This document shows, one piece after another, positions 21,179 to 31,570 of a stretch of DNA of 64,000 nucleotides. Under the pieces are notes generated by a model that saw only the letters and a program-made list of their open reading frames with translations, was not told the DNA's origin and ran no database searches. The DNA comes from Candidatus Zhuqueibacterota bacterium (GTDB lineage Bacteria > Zhuqueibacterota > Zhuqueibacteria > Oceanimicrobiales > Oceanimicrobiaceae), in contig JAJDAD010000062.1 of NCBI GenBank assembly GCA_029262055.1, positions 1 to 64,000 on the forward strand, in the 5' to 3' direction. The first letter of the stretch is position 1. Each line of letters begins with the position of its first letter. Made by a program: the position numbers and the translations under genes.

Positions 21179-22447
21179 TTAGAATCTGAACATCCAGTCG
21201 AACGCCATTCCAAGGCCTTTCCCACCGAAAGCCCCACTCCTGCTCAACACTGCAAAGTCCCATGAAAACACCGAAAAGTCGAGACCAAACCCGGCGGATC
21301 CGGAAAAGCCATCACCACCACCCAGGGCCGCACCCAGTCGCATTGGGAAAAAGCCGATCAGCCTGAACTCCGTACCCAGCGCAAAGCGGGGACTGGTGGA
21401 CACGCCGGCTCCCCTTTCCATGCCTTGCTGCATGTCGAGTCCAACCGTCAGTTTATCGCTGGTGTGGCCGAGACCGAACCTGAGTTCCGACGGCAAGCGC
21501 GACTTGAATGGATCGATGTCTACTGTTTCATCGGAGTCGATGAAGACAGAATCGATGTCCGTATCGTCAATGAGTTCCACTGAGGCAGAATCGGCACTGA
21601 ATTCGTAGGTAAAACGTTCGGTATCTGTTGACCAGTTGATCTCATTGAACAGATTGCTGACTCCGAGACTCCAGGACCAGCCTTTCTGCAACTGTGCCGC
21701 GGCACCCAAATCAAAACTGTACCCGCTACCGCCAAGCGCCTGGTCGACGACCAGGCGACCGTTGGTGTTCAAGCCATCGATATCTGTGTTGATGCTTGTC
21801 CGCGCTTCAATGACTTTAGCGTAAGCGAAACCCCTTAGATATTTCACCGACAGTCCGACGGCAAATTGCTCGGTACCGGCTACGTCCAGCCTGAAAGCGG
21901 AAGAAAATGCAAAGCTGGAAACGCCCCAGGCTTCACCGTCGCTGTCACGTATATCATAAGCGCGGCCAAATTCATTGCCGTTGAGCACCAGCTCTGCAAC
22001 ATCCTTCGATACGGAAATATCAGACGCGCCGAGCCCCGTGGCAGTAAACGCAAACGTTCCGAAGCTGAAGCCCAACGCCTGCACTTCGCTGCCGGCATCC
22101 AGAAAAAGCCCTTCAGCAGGAATCGAACTCAGGATATCTTCTTTGTCCGTGTCTGTCAGATACTCTCCGTTGTAGCGGTCGTAGTCATTCATGGTGAAGC
22201 TGTTGTTGTTCAGCCCTACCCCAAATGAAATGAGATTGAAATGATATTTTCTCTTTCCGGAAAGCCCGAGGTTAGCCGGGTTCCAGGAAGGTGACTCCAC
22301 GCCGCGGGCAAGTGCGGTGTAGGCCCCTGCCATGCCCACGCTTCTGGCATTTGAAGATCCTGCCTGCGCCAACACAGTATCGGAGCCACAAACGAGCAGG
22401 CACAGGACCAGGCCGGCGAAAACGAATTTTTCTAAAAAGCTGTTCAT
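21179..22447 (-). CDS. Putative outer-membrane beta-barrel protein (PorV/DUF5723-like)
   Basis: Signal peptide; ARSVGMAGAYTALARGVESPSWNPANLGLSGKR; ends in aromatic residue F (WMFRF). Confidence 0.6.
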   Translation of the reverse strand: MNSFLEKFVFAGLVLCLLVCGSDTVLAQAGSSNARSVGMAGAYTALARGVESPSWNPANLGLSGKRKYHFNLISFGVGLNNNSFTMNDYDRYNGEYLTDTDKEDILSSIPAEGLFLDAGSEVQALGFSFGTFAFTATGLGASDISVSKDVAELVLNGNEFGRAYDIRDSDGEAWGVSSFAFSSAFRLDVAGTEQFAVGLSVKYLRGFAYAKVIEARTSINTDIDGLNTNGRLVVDQALGGSGYSFDLGAAAQLQKGWSWSLGVSNLFNEINWSTDTERFTYEFSADSASVELIDDTDIDSVFIDSDETVDIDPFKSRLPSELRFGLGHTSDKLTVGLDMQQGMERGAGVSTSPRFALGTEFRLIGFFPMRLGAALGGGDGFSGSAGFGLDFSVFSWDFAVLSRSGAFGGKGLGMAFDWMFRF

Positions 22448-22463
22448 CGGATTACTCCCCTTA

Positions 22464-24554
22464 TTAGTCCTGGTTGACCTTGACCTTAACTTTCGTGTAG
22501 GACTTGATTTGAATGAAGTCCGAGCTTCTCACTTTGACGAACTGGTCACCTGTTCCGTCGAGGAGGACCCGAACGCCGGAATACAGCGAGTCGCTCAGGA
22601 AAGTCCTCAGTTGGGCCTCGGTCAGGGAGAAAGTCAAGTCCGTTTTTTCAGCGGCTAGTACATAACCGGATGCATCGACCGCTGCACCATCAGTCCGCAA
22701 TGGTCCGATCTGCAGGATGGGATTTTCAAAAACAGATCCCCTGGTCTGAGCAAATACTACCTCGAAGCTCGCCCCGACGGGCAGGTGATTCGAGATCTCG
22801 GCAAAAAATTCACCGTTGGCCAGATTGTCGATCACATCGTCTTTGACATCGTCATCGATGTTGAGGTCATTGACCTCGGAATCGATGCTCTGCGTTGGCA
22901 GCCGTAATGAGAATGGAGCGGACACTTTCACCTGCCCGTCGACGAAATCATCTTGTGAGATGGTCCCGACCCAATTGGGGTCACCCAGTTTCACATTTCC
23001 TGCGACGCGTATCAGGTTCGGCAAGATGCTGATGAAGTCAGTGATGTTGCTGTTCTCGCGATTCAGAACGATCTTGGTCTGCACTGGAACGCCCGGTTCG
23101 GTAGCAGGCTGAATGACATCGTCGACCTGCAGGTAGGTCACGGACCCGGCGTCGTTCCGTCCTTCGATTTCAAAGACGACCCGCGCCGGAAAATTAACGC
23201 GGTTGTTCACCTGCAGCTCAAGTTCTGCTGTTTCAAAAAAGATGCTGTCGAGGTCGGCAGGGATGTCGAACTCGATGTCGTCCTGCGTCACTTCTATTCT
23301 CTGCTCGCCGATCTTTCCGGTTACCTCAGAAAAACGCAGTCCGGTGAGGTCGAATCCAGCGTCCATGCCATCGACACTTCTGACCCTGACTTGCTGGACA
23401 CCGGTATCGATTGTCCGTATCGACCAATTAAACCGGACTCTCTGAGCAGCAAAGTCAGCCATCTGTGGCTGCAACGAAAAACCCTGCAGGTTAATGGTAC
23501 TTTCGGTGCTGCTATTATTCGCGATAAAAAGTGAGTCAATAAACGTATCGCCGGCAGGTGTCAGAAAGTCAGGAAACTCATAAATCAACCAGATATCCAA
23601 CGGGATGGTGCCTGCCAGGGCCAGACTTATCGTGCCGTCCTGGATTTCGGCATCTACAACCACCAGCGAGTCTGAAATGGTAACGTAGTCGCTGCTGGAA
23701 ACACTCTGTGCGGGAATCGCCGCCATGGCTTCACTTACTTCGAGGTCAGTAACCTCTCCTCCCATCTGAAATCTGCTGTTGGCCCGGACCGTAACCAGTT
23801 CACCGCTGCTTCCGGGAGAATTGGCTAGCATGCGTAACGAAAGCCTGCTCGAAAAGCTCAGGCCTGCCAGGTCTGCGGACATGCTGCTGCTGGTGCCGGG
23901 GTCGATCTGGCGATTCTCAGAAACCGAGACCACCAGCGTATCAGTCGCTGTATCCCAGACTTCGAGCGTTATCGGGCTGCCCAGGGGTACGGCCAGATCA
24001 TTATTGATGGCAATGTTCAGGAAGCCGCTATCGATGATCACGTATGAAAAGTCATCAAACGCTTCTAGTTGCTTCTTTTCTGTTGTAAAGGAAAACGAGG
24101 GCACCACCGCCTGCAGTCCATCGAGGGCCTGCGCGTCCGCAAATATTTCACGTAACTCCACAGCAGTAAACTCTTCCCCAGGTGAATCTATGGAGAAGAC
24201 GCCCAGCGTTTGATTAAATCCTTCATGCTGGTCATCGACGTCTAACTCGTCACCGACATAGTATGCGTCAAGCTCGGATGTCTCCTGAAAACTCAGTATG
24301 CCGGTACTGTCCACAGAAATGGCATCTTCATCATCCGCGATTTCTTCCATGGTATAGGTCTTGCTGATCAACGGAATCGCAACATCCACATCCCAGGAGG
24401 GAGCGCTGGGTTTTTCAAGCGCGCAATGAAATGAAGTGAAAAGAATCATGATCAGCATGGCAGAGAGCACCGCCGGGCCAAATCGCAGGCCGCCCGTGCC
24501 ATCATGATACGCTCTATTTGAGCGTGAGCGATTTTGCTTCTTTCTGTTGTTCAC
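22464..24554 (-). CDS. Hypothetical large secreted/lipoprotein-like beta-rich protein
   Basis: 696 aa; hydrophobic N-terminal segment followed by a Cys (LFTSFHCALEKPSAPSWDVDVAIPLISKTYTMEEI); 17 bp upstream of the barrel gene on the same strand. Confidence 0.55.
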   Translation of the reverse strand: MNNRKKQNRSRSNRAYHDGTGGLRFGPAVLSAMLIMILFTSFHCALEKPSAPSWDVDVAIPLISKTYTMEEIADDEDAISVDSTGILSFQETSELDAYYVGDELDVDDQHEGFNQTLGVFSIDSPGEEFTAVELREIFADAQALDGLQAVVPSFSFTTEKKQLEAFDDFSYVIIDSGFLNIAINNDLAVPLGSPITLEVWDTATDTLVVSVSENRQIDPGTSSSMSADLAGLSFSSRLSLRMLANSPGSSGELVTVRANSRFQMGGEVTDLEVSEAMAAIPAQSVSSSDYVTISDSLVVVDAEIQDGTISLALAGTIPLDIWLIYEFPDFLTPAGDTFIDSLFIANNSSTESTINLQGFSLQPQMADFAAQRVRFNWSIRTIDTGVQQVRVRSVDGMDAGFDLTGLRFSEVTGKIGEQRIEVTQDDIEFDIPADLDSIFFETAELELQVNNRVNFPARVVFEIEGRNDAGSVTYLQVDDVIQPATEPGVPVQTKIVLNRENSNITDFISILPNLIRVAGNVKLGDPNWVGTISQDDFVDGQVKVSAPFSLRLPTQSIDSEVNDLNIDDDVKDDVIDNLANGEFFAEISNHLPVGASFEVVFAQTRGSVFENPILQIGPLRTDGAAVDASGYVLAAEKTDLTFSLTEAQLRTFLSDSLYSGVRVLLDGTGDQFVKVRSSDFIQIKSYTKVKVKVNQD

Positions 24555-24977
24555 AGCCTAACCTCATGTTAAGTCGATAAATCTCTTCAACCCCTGACAG
24601 CCAGGGGCGTTGTGACGAACCTGTAACAGCAGGCTTAACTGTTAATTCGGTCACAAGCAGTTTGCACTTTAGAGAAATGTTATGGCATTGTAAGATGAAG
24701 AAGGGCGATCGGAAGCACCTGCAGGACAAGGCAATTCCGGCAGAATGACGCAGGGATTTCCCGGACGGTGTACAGGGCTGGCACGAATTCACAACTCAAC
24801 CAGGTCGTCCTCGGCGAGGTCGGCTTGCATGCGGCGGCCCCGGGTTGCGCCCGCCAGATCGGTGCCGAAACAGAAGCGGGGTTGACTTCAGGCATCAAAA
24901 TATTTACATTGAACCTGTGTCTATGCGAAGAAACTCCTCCTCCCGCGAATCAGTGCGATGAAACCAGGCTCCCGGCG

Positions 24978-25919
24978 ATGACCACCTCTATTTGTTTGCA
25001 AACGCCGAAGGAGTTTAGTTTTGAAGAGTGTCTGGTTTATTTGAATCGCTCGCCTCTGGAACGCTGCCACGCGGTGGCCCGCTCCAGGGTCAGAAAGCTC
25101 CTTGATTTGGGAGGCCAGGACTGTCTGATCGAAGTGGCGGAGGCACCGAAGCAGACTTTGAAAGTCGATTTTTTGTATGGCACACCGTTGCGTCGTGCGG
25201 AACGCTACGGAGACTATGTGCGGGAATGGTTCGATCTCGATAGAGACCTGCAGCCATTCTATACCAGGGCTGCGGGAGATGAGCTGTTGCAGTATCTGAC
25301 GCGGCGTTTCTTCGGCCTGCGCATCGTAAAGATCGTGGACTTGTTTGCCGCCCTTTGCTGGGCTATATTAGGCCAACAGGTCAACATAAGATTTGCCTAT
25401 ACTTTGTACAATCGCTTCATTGCGGCCTACGGCCGTTCGGTTGAATACGAAGGTGTGGCGTACTGGCTTTTCCCCAGACCTGAGGATATTGCCTCGCTAC
25501 CCGTGAAGGCACTGCGGGCTTTGCAGTTCACCGGCAGAAAGGCGGAGTATATCCTGGGGCTGGCGCAAGAATTCGACAGAGGATCAATATCCAGAAAACA
25601 GTTGTTGGCCGCCGGCGATTTTGAAAAAGCCAGACAAACGCTAACCAGCATTCGAGGCATTGGGCCGTGGACTGCCGACTATGTTCTGATGCGGTGTCTC
25701 GGTGATCCGGATGCATTCCCGGTCGCGGACGCTGGTCTGCACAATGCCTTAAGAAACGCGCTCAGCCGCGAGGATAAACCCACCATTGCGGAAGTGGAAG
25801 GTTTGGTTGCACGTTGGGCCGGATGGGGATCGTACGCGGCGTTCTACTTGTATCGTTCATTGATACAGGTGGGCAAAGAGATGGATTCAGGATTTTCTTC
25901 TGAAGAGAATGAGAGTTAA
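24978..25919 (+). CDS. alkA: DNA-3-methyladenine glycosylase II (AlkA-like, HhH-GPD)
   Basis: ALCWAILGQQVNIRFAYTLYNRFI, LTSIRGIGPWTADYVLMRCLGDPDAFPVADAGL; start chosen at ATG 24978 (ORF track 24768). Confidence 0.87.
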   Translation: MTTSICLQTPKEFSFEECLVYLNRSPLERCHAVARSRVRKLLDLGGQDCLIEVAEAPKQTLKVDFLYGTPLRRAERYGDYVREWFDLDRDLQPFYTRAAGDELLQYLTRRFFGLRIVKIVDLFAALCWAILGQQVNIRFAYTLYNRFIAAYGRSVEYEGVAYWLFPRPEDIASLPVKALRALQFTGRKAEYILGLAQEFDRGSISRKQLLAAGDFEKARQTLTSIRGIGPWTADYVLMRCLGDPDAFPVADAGLHNALRNALSREDKPTIAEVEGLVARWAGWGSYAAFYLYRSLIQVGKEMDSGFSSEENES

Positions 25920-25946
25920 CCTAACGACAGGCGCCAGGTTTTTCTT

Positions 25947-26459
25947 ATGATTACAATCAAGGAAAACGGGCCAGTCCACGGCAAAACCCAGGCGCATCTT
26001 TTTACGGCTTATTGCAAGACGCCAATCGGCTACCTTCGAATCAGTGGCAACGACGAGGGTATCCGTAAAATTGACTTCACGGAATTGCAGGCGGCGCCGC
26101 ATTCAAACGTACATCCGTGCCTGCGGCCATGCCTGCGCCAGCTAAGTGAATACTTCGCCGGTTCCCGGGAAGAGTTTAGTTTGGAACTAAACCCGGCAGG
26201 CACGCGGTTTCAGAAAGCTGTTTGGATGCAACTGCTGAACATCCCTTACGGGCAGACCAGCACTTATCTCGCTATCGCCCGCCAGTTAGGAAACGAGAAA
26301 TCACTGCGGGCGGTGGGAGCCGCGAATGGGAAAAACCCAATTCCCATTGTCATTCCGTGTCACCGCGTCATCGGCAGCAATGGCGCGCTAATCGGATTCG
26401 GGGGTGGGATCTGGCGCAAGGAGTTTCTTCTGCGCCACGAAAATGTTGTCCTGGTCTGA
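25947..26459 (+). CDS. ogt: Methylated-DNA--[protein]-cysteine S-methyltransferase
   Basis: PYGQTSTYLAIARQLGNEKSLRAVGAANGKNPIPIVIPCHRVIGSNGALIGFGGGIWRKEFLLRHE (PCHRV active site). Confidence 0.94.
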   Translation: MITIKENGPVHGKTQAHLFTAYCKTPIGYLRISGNDEGIRKIDFTELQAAPHSNVHPCLRPCLRQLSEYFAGSREEFSLELNPAGTRFQKAVWMQLLNIPYGQTSTYLAIARQLGNEKSLRAVGAANGKNPIPIVIPCHRVIGSNGALIGFGGGIWRKEFLLRHENVVLV

Positions 26460-26560
26460 GCCAGATTTATGAGCACCGACAGGGGTAAGCATCGTGTAAC
26501 CTTACCCGGCTGCCTGTCCTGCGTTAGGCACGGGCAACGAAAACAGAGAAGGATTTTGTC

Positions 26561-26950
26561 ATGAAAAAGACTGAGGCCGAATGGCGGAAACAGCTCACTT
26601 CGGAGCAGTATAGTGTCACACGCAAGAAAGGGACGGAGGCGCCTTTTTCCGGAGAATTGCTCAATAATAAGGATAAAGGCGTCTACACCTGCGTCTGTTG
26701 TGGAGAGGAATTGTTTGACTCGGGACAGAAGTTCGATTCCGGTTCCGGTTGGCCTAGTTTCACCGCCCCGGTCAAGCCCGGCAATGTCAGCCAGGAGAGC
26801 GATGCCAGCCATGGTATGCTCAGGACCGAAGTTCTGTGCGGACGGTGCGATGCACACCTGGGACATGTTTTCGACGATGGCCCGGCTCCGACCGGGCAGC
26901 GGTACTGTGTTAATTCCCTGGCGCTGAAATTCAAGAAAGAGCAGTCCTGA
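26561..26950 (+). CDS. msrB: Peptide-methionine (R)-S-oxide reductase
   Basis: GVYTCVCCGEELFDSGQKFDSGSGWPSFTAPV, EVLCGRCDAHLGHVFDDGPAPTGQRYCVNSLAL. Confidence 0.94.
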   Translation: MKKTEAEWRKQLTSEQYSVTRKKGTEAPFSGELLNNKDKGVYTCVCCGEELFDSGQKFDSGSGWPSFTAPVKPGNVSQESDASHGMLRTEVLCGRCDAHLGHVFDDGPAPTGQRYCVNSLALKFKKEQS

Positions 26951-26980
26951 ACTCCGTTCACAAACTGCCATTTTGAGAAA

Positions 26981-27703
26981 ATGCTCTGCAAAAAGGAAGG
27001 TGAATCTCTGGAGTCAAACAAACCGTTGCACACGGATCCCAAAACCTCACAGCACCCCCGGGCATTCCCCACGCTAGGGGACAAAGTCCCAAGAGGTGGG
27101 AATCTTCTTTCCTGCGCGATCGGAAAACTAGTGGTTCGATTGACCGGCTGGCGTGTAGATCCCGGGCCACCCAATCTGAGTAAGTTTCTGGTTGTCGTAG
27201 CACCGCACACATCAAACTGGGATGCAATCTATGGATTGTGCGCGATTTCCGGCATGCGACTGCGCATCAATTGGATGGTAAAAGACAGCGTGTTTGTTCC
27301 TGTCCTCCGGGGATTTTTGAAAGCATTGGGAGGGATTCCGGTCGATCGCTCTTCTCGGCACGGAATCGTCGAACAGACTGCAGCACAGTTTGCTAAGCAC
27401 GATCAGTTCATTCTGGCGCTGACCCCGGAAGGCACACGCAAGCGAGTTGAAAAATGGAAGACCGGTTTCTACCACATGGCTGTGCTGGCGAAAGTGCCGA
27501 TGGTCACCGCGTTCTTTGACTACGAACGCAGAGTGATGGGCTTTGGCCAGATCATAGAGCCCAGCGGCGATCTGGCTGCCGACCTTGGACGGTTACAGGA
27601 TTTCTTTGCGACCATCAAAGGCAAGCACCCCGAGAATTTTAATCCGGAATTCCGTGCAAAAAGCGTGGCCGATTCTCCGGAAAGTCCGCCAAATGAACAT
27701 TGA
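26981..27703 (+). CDS. Lysophospholipid acyltransferase (PlsC-like) family protein
   Basis: LVVVAPHTSNWDAIYGL, GGIPVDRSSRHGIVEQ, ALTPEGTRKRVEKWKTGFYHMA; start may be internal. Confidence 0.82.
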   Translation: MLCKKEGESLESNKPLHTDPKTSQHPRAFPTLGDKVPRGGNLLSCAIGKLVVRLTGWRVDPGPPNLSKFLVVVAPHTSNWDAIYGLCAISGMRLRINWMVKDSVFVPVLRGFLKALGGIPVDRSSRHGIVEQTAAQFAKHDQFILALTPEGTRKRVEKWKTGFYHMAVLAKVPMVTAFFDYERRVMGFGQIIEPSGDLAADLGRLQDFFATIKGKHPENFNPEFRAKSVADSPESPPNEH

Positions 27704-28028
27704 AAAGGGCAATATTTTCGGTGGAATTCCTGATGGTTTTGATGCAGAGATTTTCGAAGACCTGGTTGAAACCGCCCCTCTGAAACTGGAGCGCATCCTT
27801 TCCGATGGCCAAGCAACGCCGGCAGGAGAATGGTATGATCAGGAGCGCCATGAATGGGTTATATTGCTGCAAGGCAGCGCCGGCCTGAGATTCAAAGGCC
27901 TCGCTGACATCGTAGAACTTACGGCAGGGGATTTCGTCCACATCCCTGCGCATCAAAAACATCGCGTCGAATGGACTGACCGATCAATAAAATGTGTCTG
28001 GTTGGCACTGCACTACAGTCCGGAGTAA
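27693..28028 (+). CDS. Cupin-domain protein
   Basis: MNIEKGNIFGGIPDG...TPAGEWYDQERHEWVILLQGSAGLRFKGLADIVELTAGDFVHIPAHQKHRVEWTD; start chosen at 27693. Confidence 0.85.
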   Translation: MNIEKGNIFGGIPDGFDAEIFEDLVETAPLKLERILSDGQATPAGEWYDQERHEWVILLQGSAGLRFKGLADIVELTAGDFVHIPAHQKHRVEWTDRSIKCVWLALHYSPE

Positions 28029-28031
28029 AAG

Positions 28032-29030
28032 ATGCTGCATGTTTTGAATGGCGATTCCCTGGCTGACATTTTTCAGAAAACCGGCCTGGCAGGCGATATT
28101 TTACCGTGGCGCGAAGCGATCGCGGTGGGTCCAAACCCGGCCTGCTCAGCGCCCGGCGAACGCCTGGAAATCAGGGCGCAACACCTGACCCAGGCATACG
28201 GCAAGGACCTGGAGACCGTGCGCGAGAGCCTTGCGGCTCAGGAAAGCCGTCTGACTTCCCTGGAGGAAGATGACGAGATAGTATTGTGGTTTGACCACGA
28301 TCTCTTCTGCCAGGCAAACTTGCTTTTCGTATTCAACACCCTGGATAGTGAACGCCCGGAAGAAACAAAGGTGTCACTGGTCTGTCCCACTGAGATCTCC
28401 GCGGACGGGAAGTTCCATGGCCTGGCCTCCAAAACATCCGAAGAAATCCGGACGCTCTTCGGAAAACGCGAAGCTATTGCGGATGAAGGCTTCAGTTTAG
28501 TCAGCCAGGCCTGGCAGATGTTTACCGATGGGAGCCCACAGCCACTCCAGACGTTGCTTTCTGATTGTTCGTACGCCATGCCTGCGATGAACAACGCTTT
28601 ACAGGCTCACCTGGAGAGACTGCCTTCGACCAAGAACGGGCTGGGCCGAATCCAGGGCCTGCTGCTCGACTTCATTGCCGGCGGAGTCGATGAGTTCACT
28701 CCGCTCTTCCACCTGACAGACGAAATTGTGCCGCTTTATGGTTTTGGCGACCATCAAATCTGGAATGAATTGCTTTACCTGAGCCGCTTACTCAATCCGT
28801 TGGTAACGATTCACAATGTCAAAATCCGCGGCGCCGGACTACCAAATCCGGACCAACTTGAGGCAGCATATTTCAGGCTCACAGATCAGGGCAGGGCAGT
28901 CTGCGTGGGAAACAGCGATATGCTCAACATCAACCGCATAGATTACTGGATCGGCGGCGTCCACCTAAACGACGAAAATCCGCTTTGGCGTTGGGATGAT
29001 GAACAGGACAATGTGATTCTCGACGAATAG
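28032..29030 (+). CDS. DUF1835 domain-containing protein
   Basis: MLHVLNGDSLADIFQKTGLAGDILPWREAIAVGP, EDDEIVLWFDHDLFCQANLLFVFNTL. Confidence 0.8.
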   Translation: MLHVLNGDSLADIFQKTGLAGDILPWREAIAVGPNPACSAPGERLEIRAQHLTQAYGKDLETVRESLAAQESRLTSLEEDDEIVLWFDHDLFCQANLLFVFNTLDSERPEETKVSLVCPTEISADGKFHGLASKTSEEIRTLFGKREAIADEGFSLVSQAWQMFTDGSPQPLQTLLSDCSYAMPAMNNALQAHLERLPSTKNGLGRIQGLLLDFIAGGVDEFTPLFHLTDEIVPLYGFGDHQIWNELLYLSRLLNPLVTIHNVKIRGAGLPNPDQLEAAYFRLTDQGRAVCVGNSDMLNINRIDYWIGGVHLNDENPLWRWDDEQDNVILDE

Positions 29031-29228
29031 ACGCCGGCACAGTTTTCACATTCTTGTAACATCCCGGAAAAGATGCTCACCCGTTTCTGCAGAATCCGCC
29101 CAAATCAAGTAGACTAACGTAGTTTAGAATCAACGAACCAGGACGATATTAATAATGTTTTTCGTCCGGTCGTTTTTCATTCTGCCGAAGATGCAAGCGA
29201 ATCCATAGCAAAGAAACTGGAGAGTTAG

Positions 29229-29807
29229 ATGAATCAGGAAACCGTTACAATTGTCTCAGGCCTGCCGCGTTCCGGCACCTCGATGATGATGAAGATGCTT
29301 GAAGCAGGTGGGATTGCACCCTTGGTCGACAATATTCGCACCGCGGATGAGGACAATCCCAAGGGCTATTACGAGTTAGAAAAAGTCAAGCAACTGGACA
29401 AGAGTGATGACAAAGCCTGGATTGCCGAGGCGCAAGGCAAGGTGGTTAAGATCATCTCCCAGCTTCTAAAAGACTTGCCGAACAACCAAACCTACAAGAT
29501 CCTGTTTATGCGGCGCAAGATGGGTGAAATCCTGGCTTCACAAAAACAAATGCTTGTACGCCGTGGCCAAGCGACAGATAACATTAGCGACGAAGAACTG
29601 AGTCAGCTGTTTGCCAAACACCTGGAACAACTGGAAAGCTGGCTGGCGAGCCAACCGAACTTTGACGTACTCTACGTTCCATATAATGATGTATTAGCAG
29701 AGCCTGCGAAACATGTCGGAGAGATAAATTCTTTTCTGGGAGGTACGCTCGATACCGACGCGATGGCTGGTGTGGTAGACAAATCGCTGCACCGTCAACG
29801 GACTTGA
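29229..29807 (+). CDS. Sulfotransferase-family protein
   Basis: VTIVSGLPRSGTSMMMKMLEAGGIAPLVDN (PAPS 5'-phosphosulfate-binding-like PRSGTS), VLYVPYNDVLAEPAKH. Confidence 0.8.
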   Translation: MNQETVTIVSGLPRSGTSMMMKMLEAGGIAPLVDNIRTADEDNPKGYYELEKVKQLDKSDDKAWIAEAQGKVVKIISQLLKDLPNNQTYKILFMRRKMGEILASQKQMLVRRGQATDNISDEELSQLFAKHLEQLESWLASQPNFDVLYVPYNDVLAEPAKHVGEINSFLGGTLDTDAMAGVVDKSLHRQRT

Positions 29808-29811
29808 TCAT

Positions 29812-29859
29812 CAAAGGGCTGCCGCAAAAACCATAGCACGTTTTTGTGACAGCCCTTTG
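29812..29859. terminator. Bidirectional terminator hairpin between convergent genes
   Basis: CAAAGGGCTG(29812-29821)...CAGCCCTTTG(29850-29859) with an additional inner GCAAAAAC/GTTTTTG pairing. Confidence 0.75.
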
Positions 29860-29871
29860 CTCAGAATCTTG

Positions 29872-31245
29872 CTATCCCTTCAATACCTGCGCAATTTCCG
29901 TCACCATCTTTTTGGCATCCCCGAACAGCATCATCGTCTTTTCATCGTAGAATAGCGGATTATCCTCTCCAGCAAAGCCCACTGACAAACTGCGCTTCAC
30001 AATCATTACACTGCGCGCGTGATCAACATTGAGAATGGGCATGCCGTAAAGTGCGCTGTCCTTCTTATCGCGCGCTACCGGATTGGTGACATCGTTGGCG
30101 CCGATGACCAGAACCACATCCGTGTTCTTGAAGTCGTCATTTATAGCGTCCATTTCGAAGAGCAGGTCATAGGAGACATTCGCTTCGGCGAGTAGTACAT
30201 TCATGTGCCCGGGCATCCGACCGGCGACCGGGTGGATCGCATACTTGACATCCATGCCGCGGTCCATGAGGATCTGGGCCACTTCCTGCAAGACGTGCTG
30301 GGCCTGAGCCACGGCAAGACCGTAACCCGGGACGATGATTACCGACTGGGCGTTGTCCAGCATCACGCCTGCGTCCTGGGCCGTGTAGCGCGTGACCTGT
30401 TTTTGCTCGCCGGAGCCGCCGCTTGCCGCACCTCCGTCACTGCCGACGGCCGCAAACAGAACATTTGCCAGGGAGCGGTTCATGGCGACGCACATGATAT
30501 TTGTCAGGATAATGCCAGAAGCGCCGACCAGTGCACCGCTGATAATGAGAACATTATTCGAGATCACGAAACCGGTTGCGGCCGCAGCCAGACCTGAATA
30601 CGAATTCAGCAAGGATATAACCACTGGCATATCGGCACCGCCAATGGGAATAACCGACGTGATGCCCAGCACTCCGGCCAGGACAATGATGCCCAGCAAT
30701 AGCATCCAGTTGGTCGGATCCATGATGAGGAGTGCCCCCAGGCCAATGGCTGTCAGAATAAGCAGAGCATTGACAAATTGCTGTCCGGCAAACGTAATGG
30801 GAGCGCCCTTCATGATCCCTTGCAGTTTCGCGAAAGCCACAACACTTCCGGTCAGGGTTATGGTGCCGATCAGGACACTAACACCGATGGTGCCGAGAAC
30901 CGACCCTTCTAAATGTCCGCCCAGCTGAAAATATTCGGAGCTGGCCACCAGCGCAGAAGCAACGCCGCCAAAGCCATTAAACAAGGCGACCATCTGTGGC
31001 ATGGCAGTCATCTGTACGCGCTTCGATGCAACGGCTCCGATGGCGGCGCCCACCACCAAACCAACGATGATGTAGGTAAAATCAAGAATCTTCTGATCCA
31101 ACAGGGTGATGAGAACTGCGACTAGCATGGCAAGCATTGCCAGCAGGTTTCCGCGGCGTGCAGTCTTGGGAGAGCCTAGATTCTTCAGGCCAAAATAAAA
31201 CAGCACGGCAGAGAACAAGTATACGAGATTAGTGATAGTTGACAT
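29872..31245 (-). CDS. pntB: NAD(P) transhydrogenase subunit beta
   Basis: IIVPGYGLAVAQAQHVLQEVAQILMDRGMDVKYAIHPVAGRMPGHMNVLLAEANVSYD, VLVIGANDVTNPVARD, GMPILNVDHARSVMIVKRSLSVGFAGEDNPLFY. Confidence 0.95.
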   Translation of the reverse strand: MSTITNLVYLFSAVLFYFGLKNLGSPKTARRGNLLAMLAMLVAVLITLLDQKILDFTYIIVGLVVGAAIGAVASKRVQMTAMPQMVALFNGFGGVASALVASSEYFQLGGHLEGSVLGTIGVSVLIGTITLTGSVVAFAKLQGIMKGAPITFAGQQFVNALLILTAIGLGALLIMDPTNWMLLLGIIVLAGVLGITSVIPIGGADMPVVISLLNSYSGLAAAATGFVISNNVLIISGALVGASGIILTNIMCVAMNRSLANVLFAAVGSDGGAASGGSGEQKQVTRYTAQDAGVMLDNAQSVIIVPGYGLAVAQAQHVLQEVAQILMDRGMDVKYAIHPVAGRMPGHMNVLLAEANVSYDLLFEMDAINDDFKNTDVVLVIGANDVTNPVARDKKDSALYGMPILNVDHARSVMIVKRSLSVGFAGEDNPLFYDEKTMMLFGDAKKMVTEIAQVLKG

Positions 31246-31266
31246 TCTATTTAGTTTCCTTCCTCA

Positions 31267-31557
31267 CTATTTGCCTTTGTCTTTTCGGAACATTTCGAGC
31301 ATGCGATCTGTCACCATGAAGCCGCCGACAACATTGATAGTAGCAAAAATAACTGCGAATAAACCGAGCATCGTGGCCAGCCAGGCTTGGCCCGCGCCAG
31401 TGCTTAACAGCGCCCCGACCAGCGTGATTCCCGAGATGGCGTTAGAGCCGGACATGAGGGGCGTGTGCAACAGGGGTGGTACTTTCGTAATCACTTCCAT
31501 GCCGATAAATATGGCAAGGACAAAGATATAAATTGACATCAAAATTGCATCTGACAT
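31267..31557 (-). CDS. pntAB: NAD(P) transhydrogenase subunit alpha, part 2 (membrane)
   Basis: 96 aa; VPPLLHTPLMSGSNAISGITLVGALL. Confidence 0.93.
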   Translation of the reverse strand: MSDAILMSIYIFVLAIFIGMEVITKVPPLLHTPLMSGSNAISGITLVGALLSTGAGQAWLATMLGLFAVIFATINVVGGFMVTDRMLEMFRKDKGK

Positions 31558-31570
31558 CGAGAGTTTTCTC

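Noticed and set aside
26478-26530. GCGTTAGGC near the ogt-msrB hairpin as an attC site
   Set aside because: The core-site-like GTTAGGC is present, but no paired GCCTAAC/L boxes at suitable spacing; the local hairpin is a simple stem-loop.
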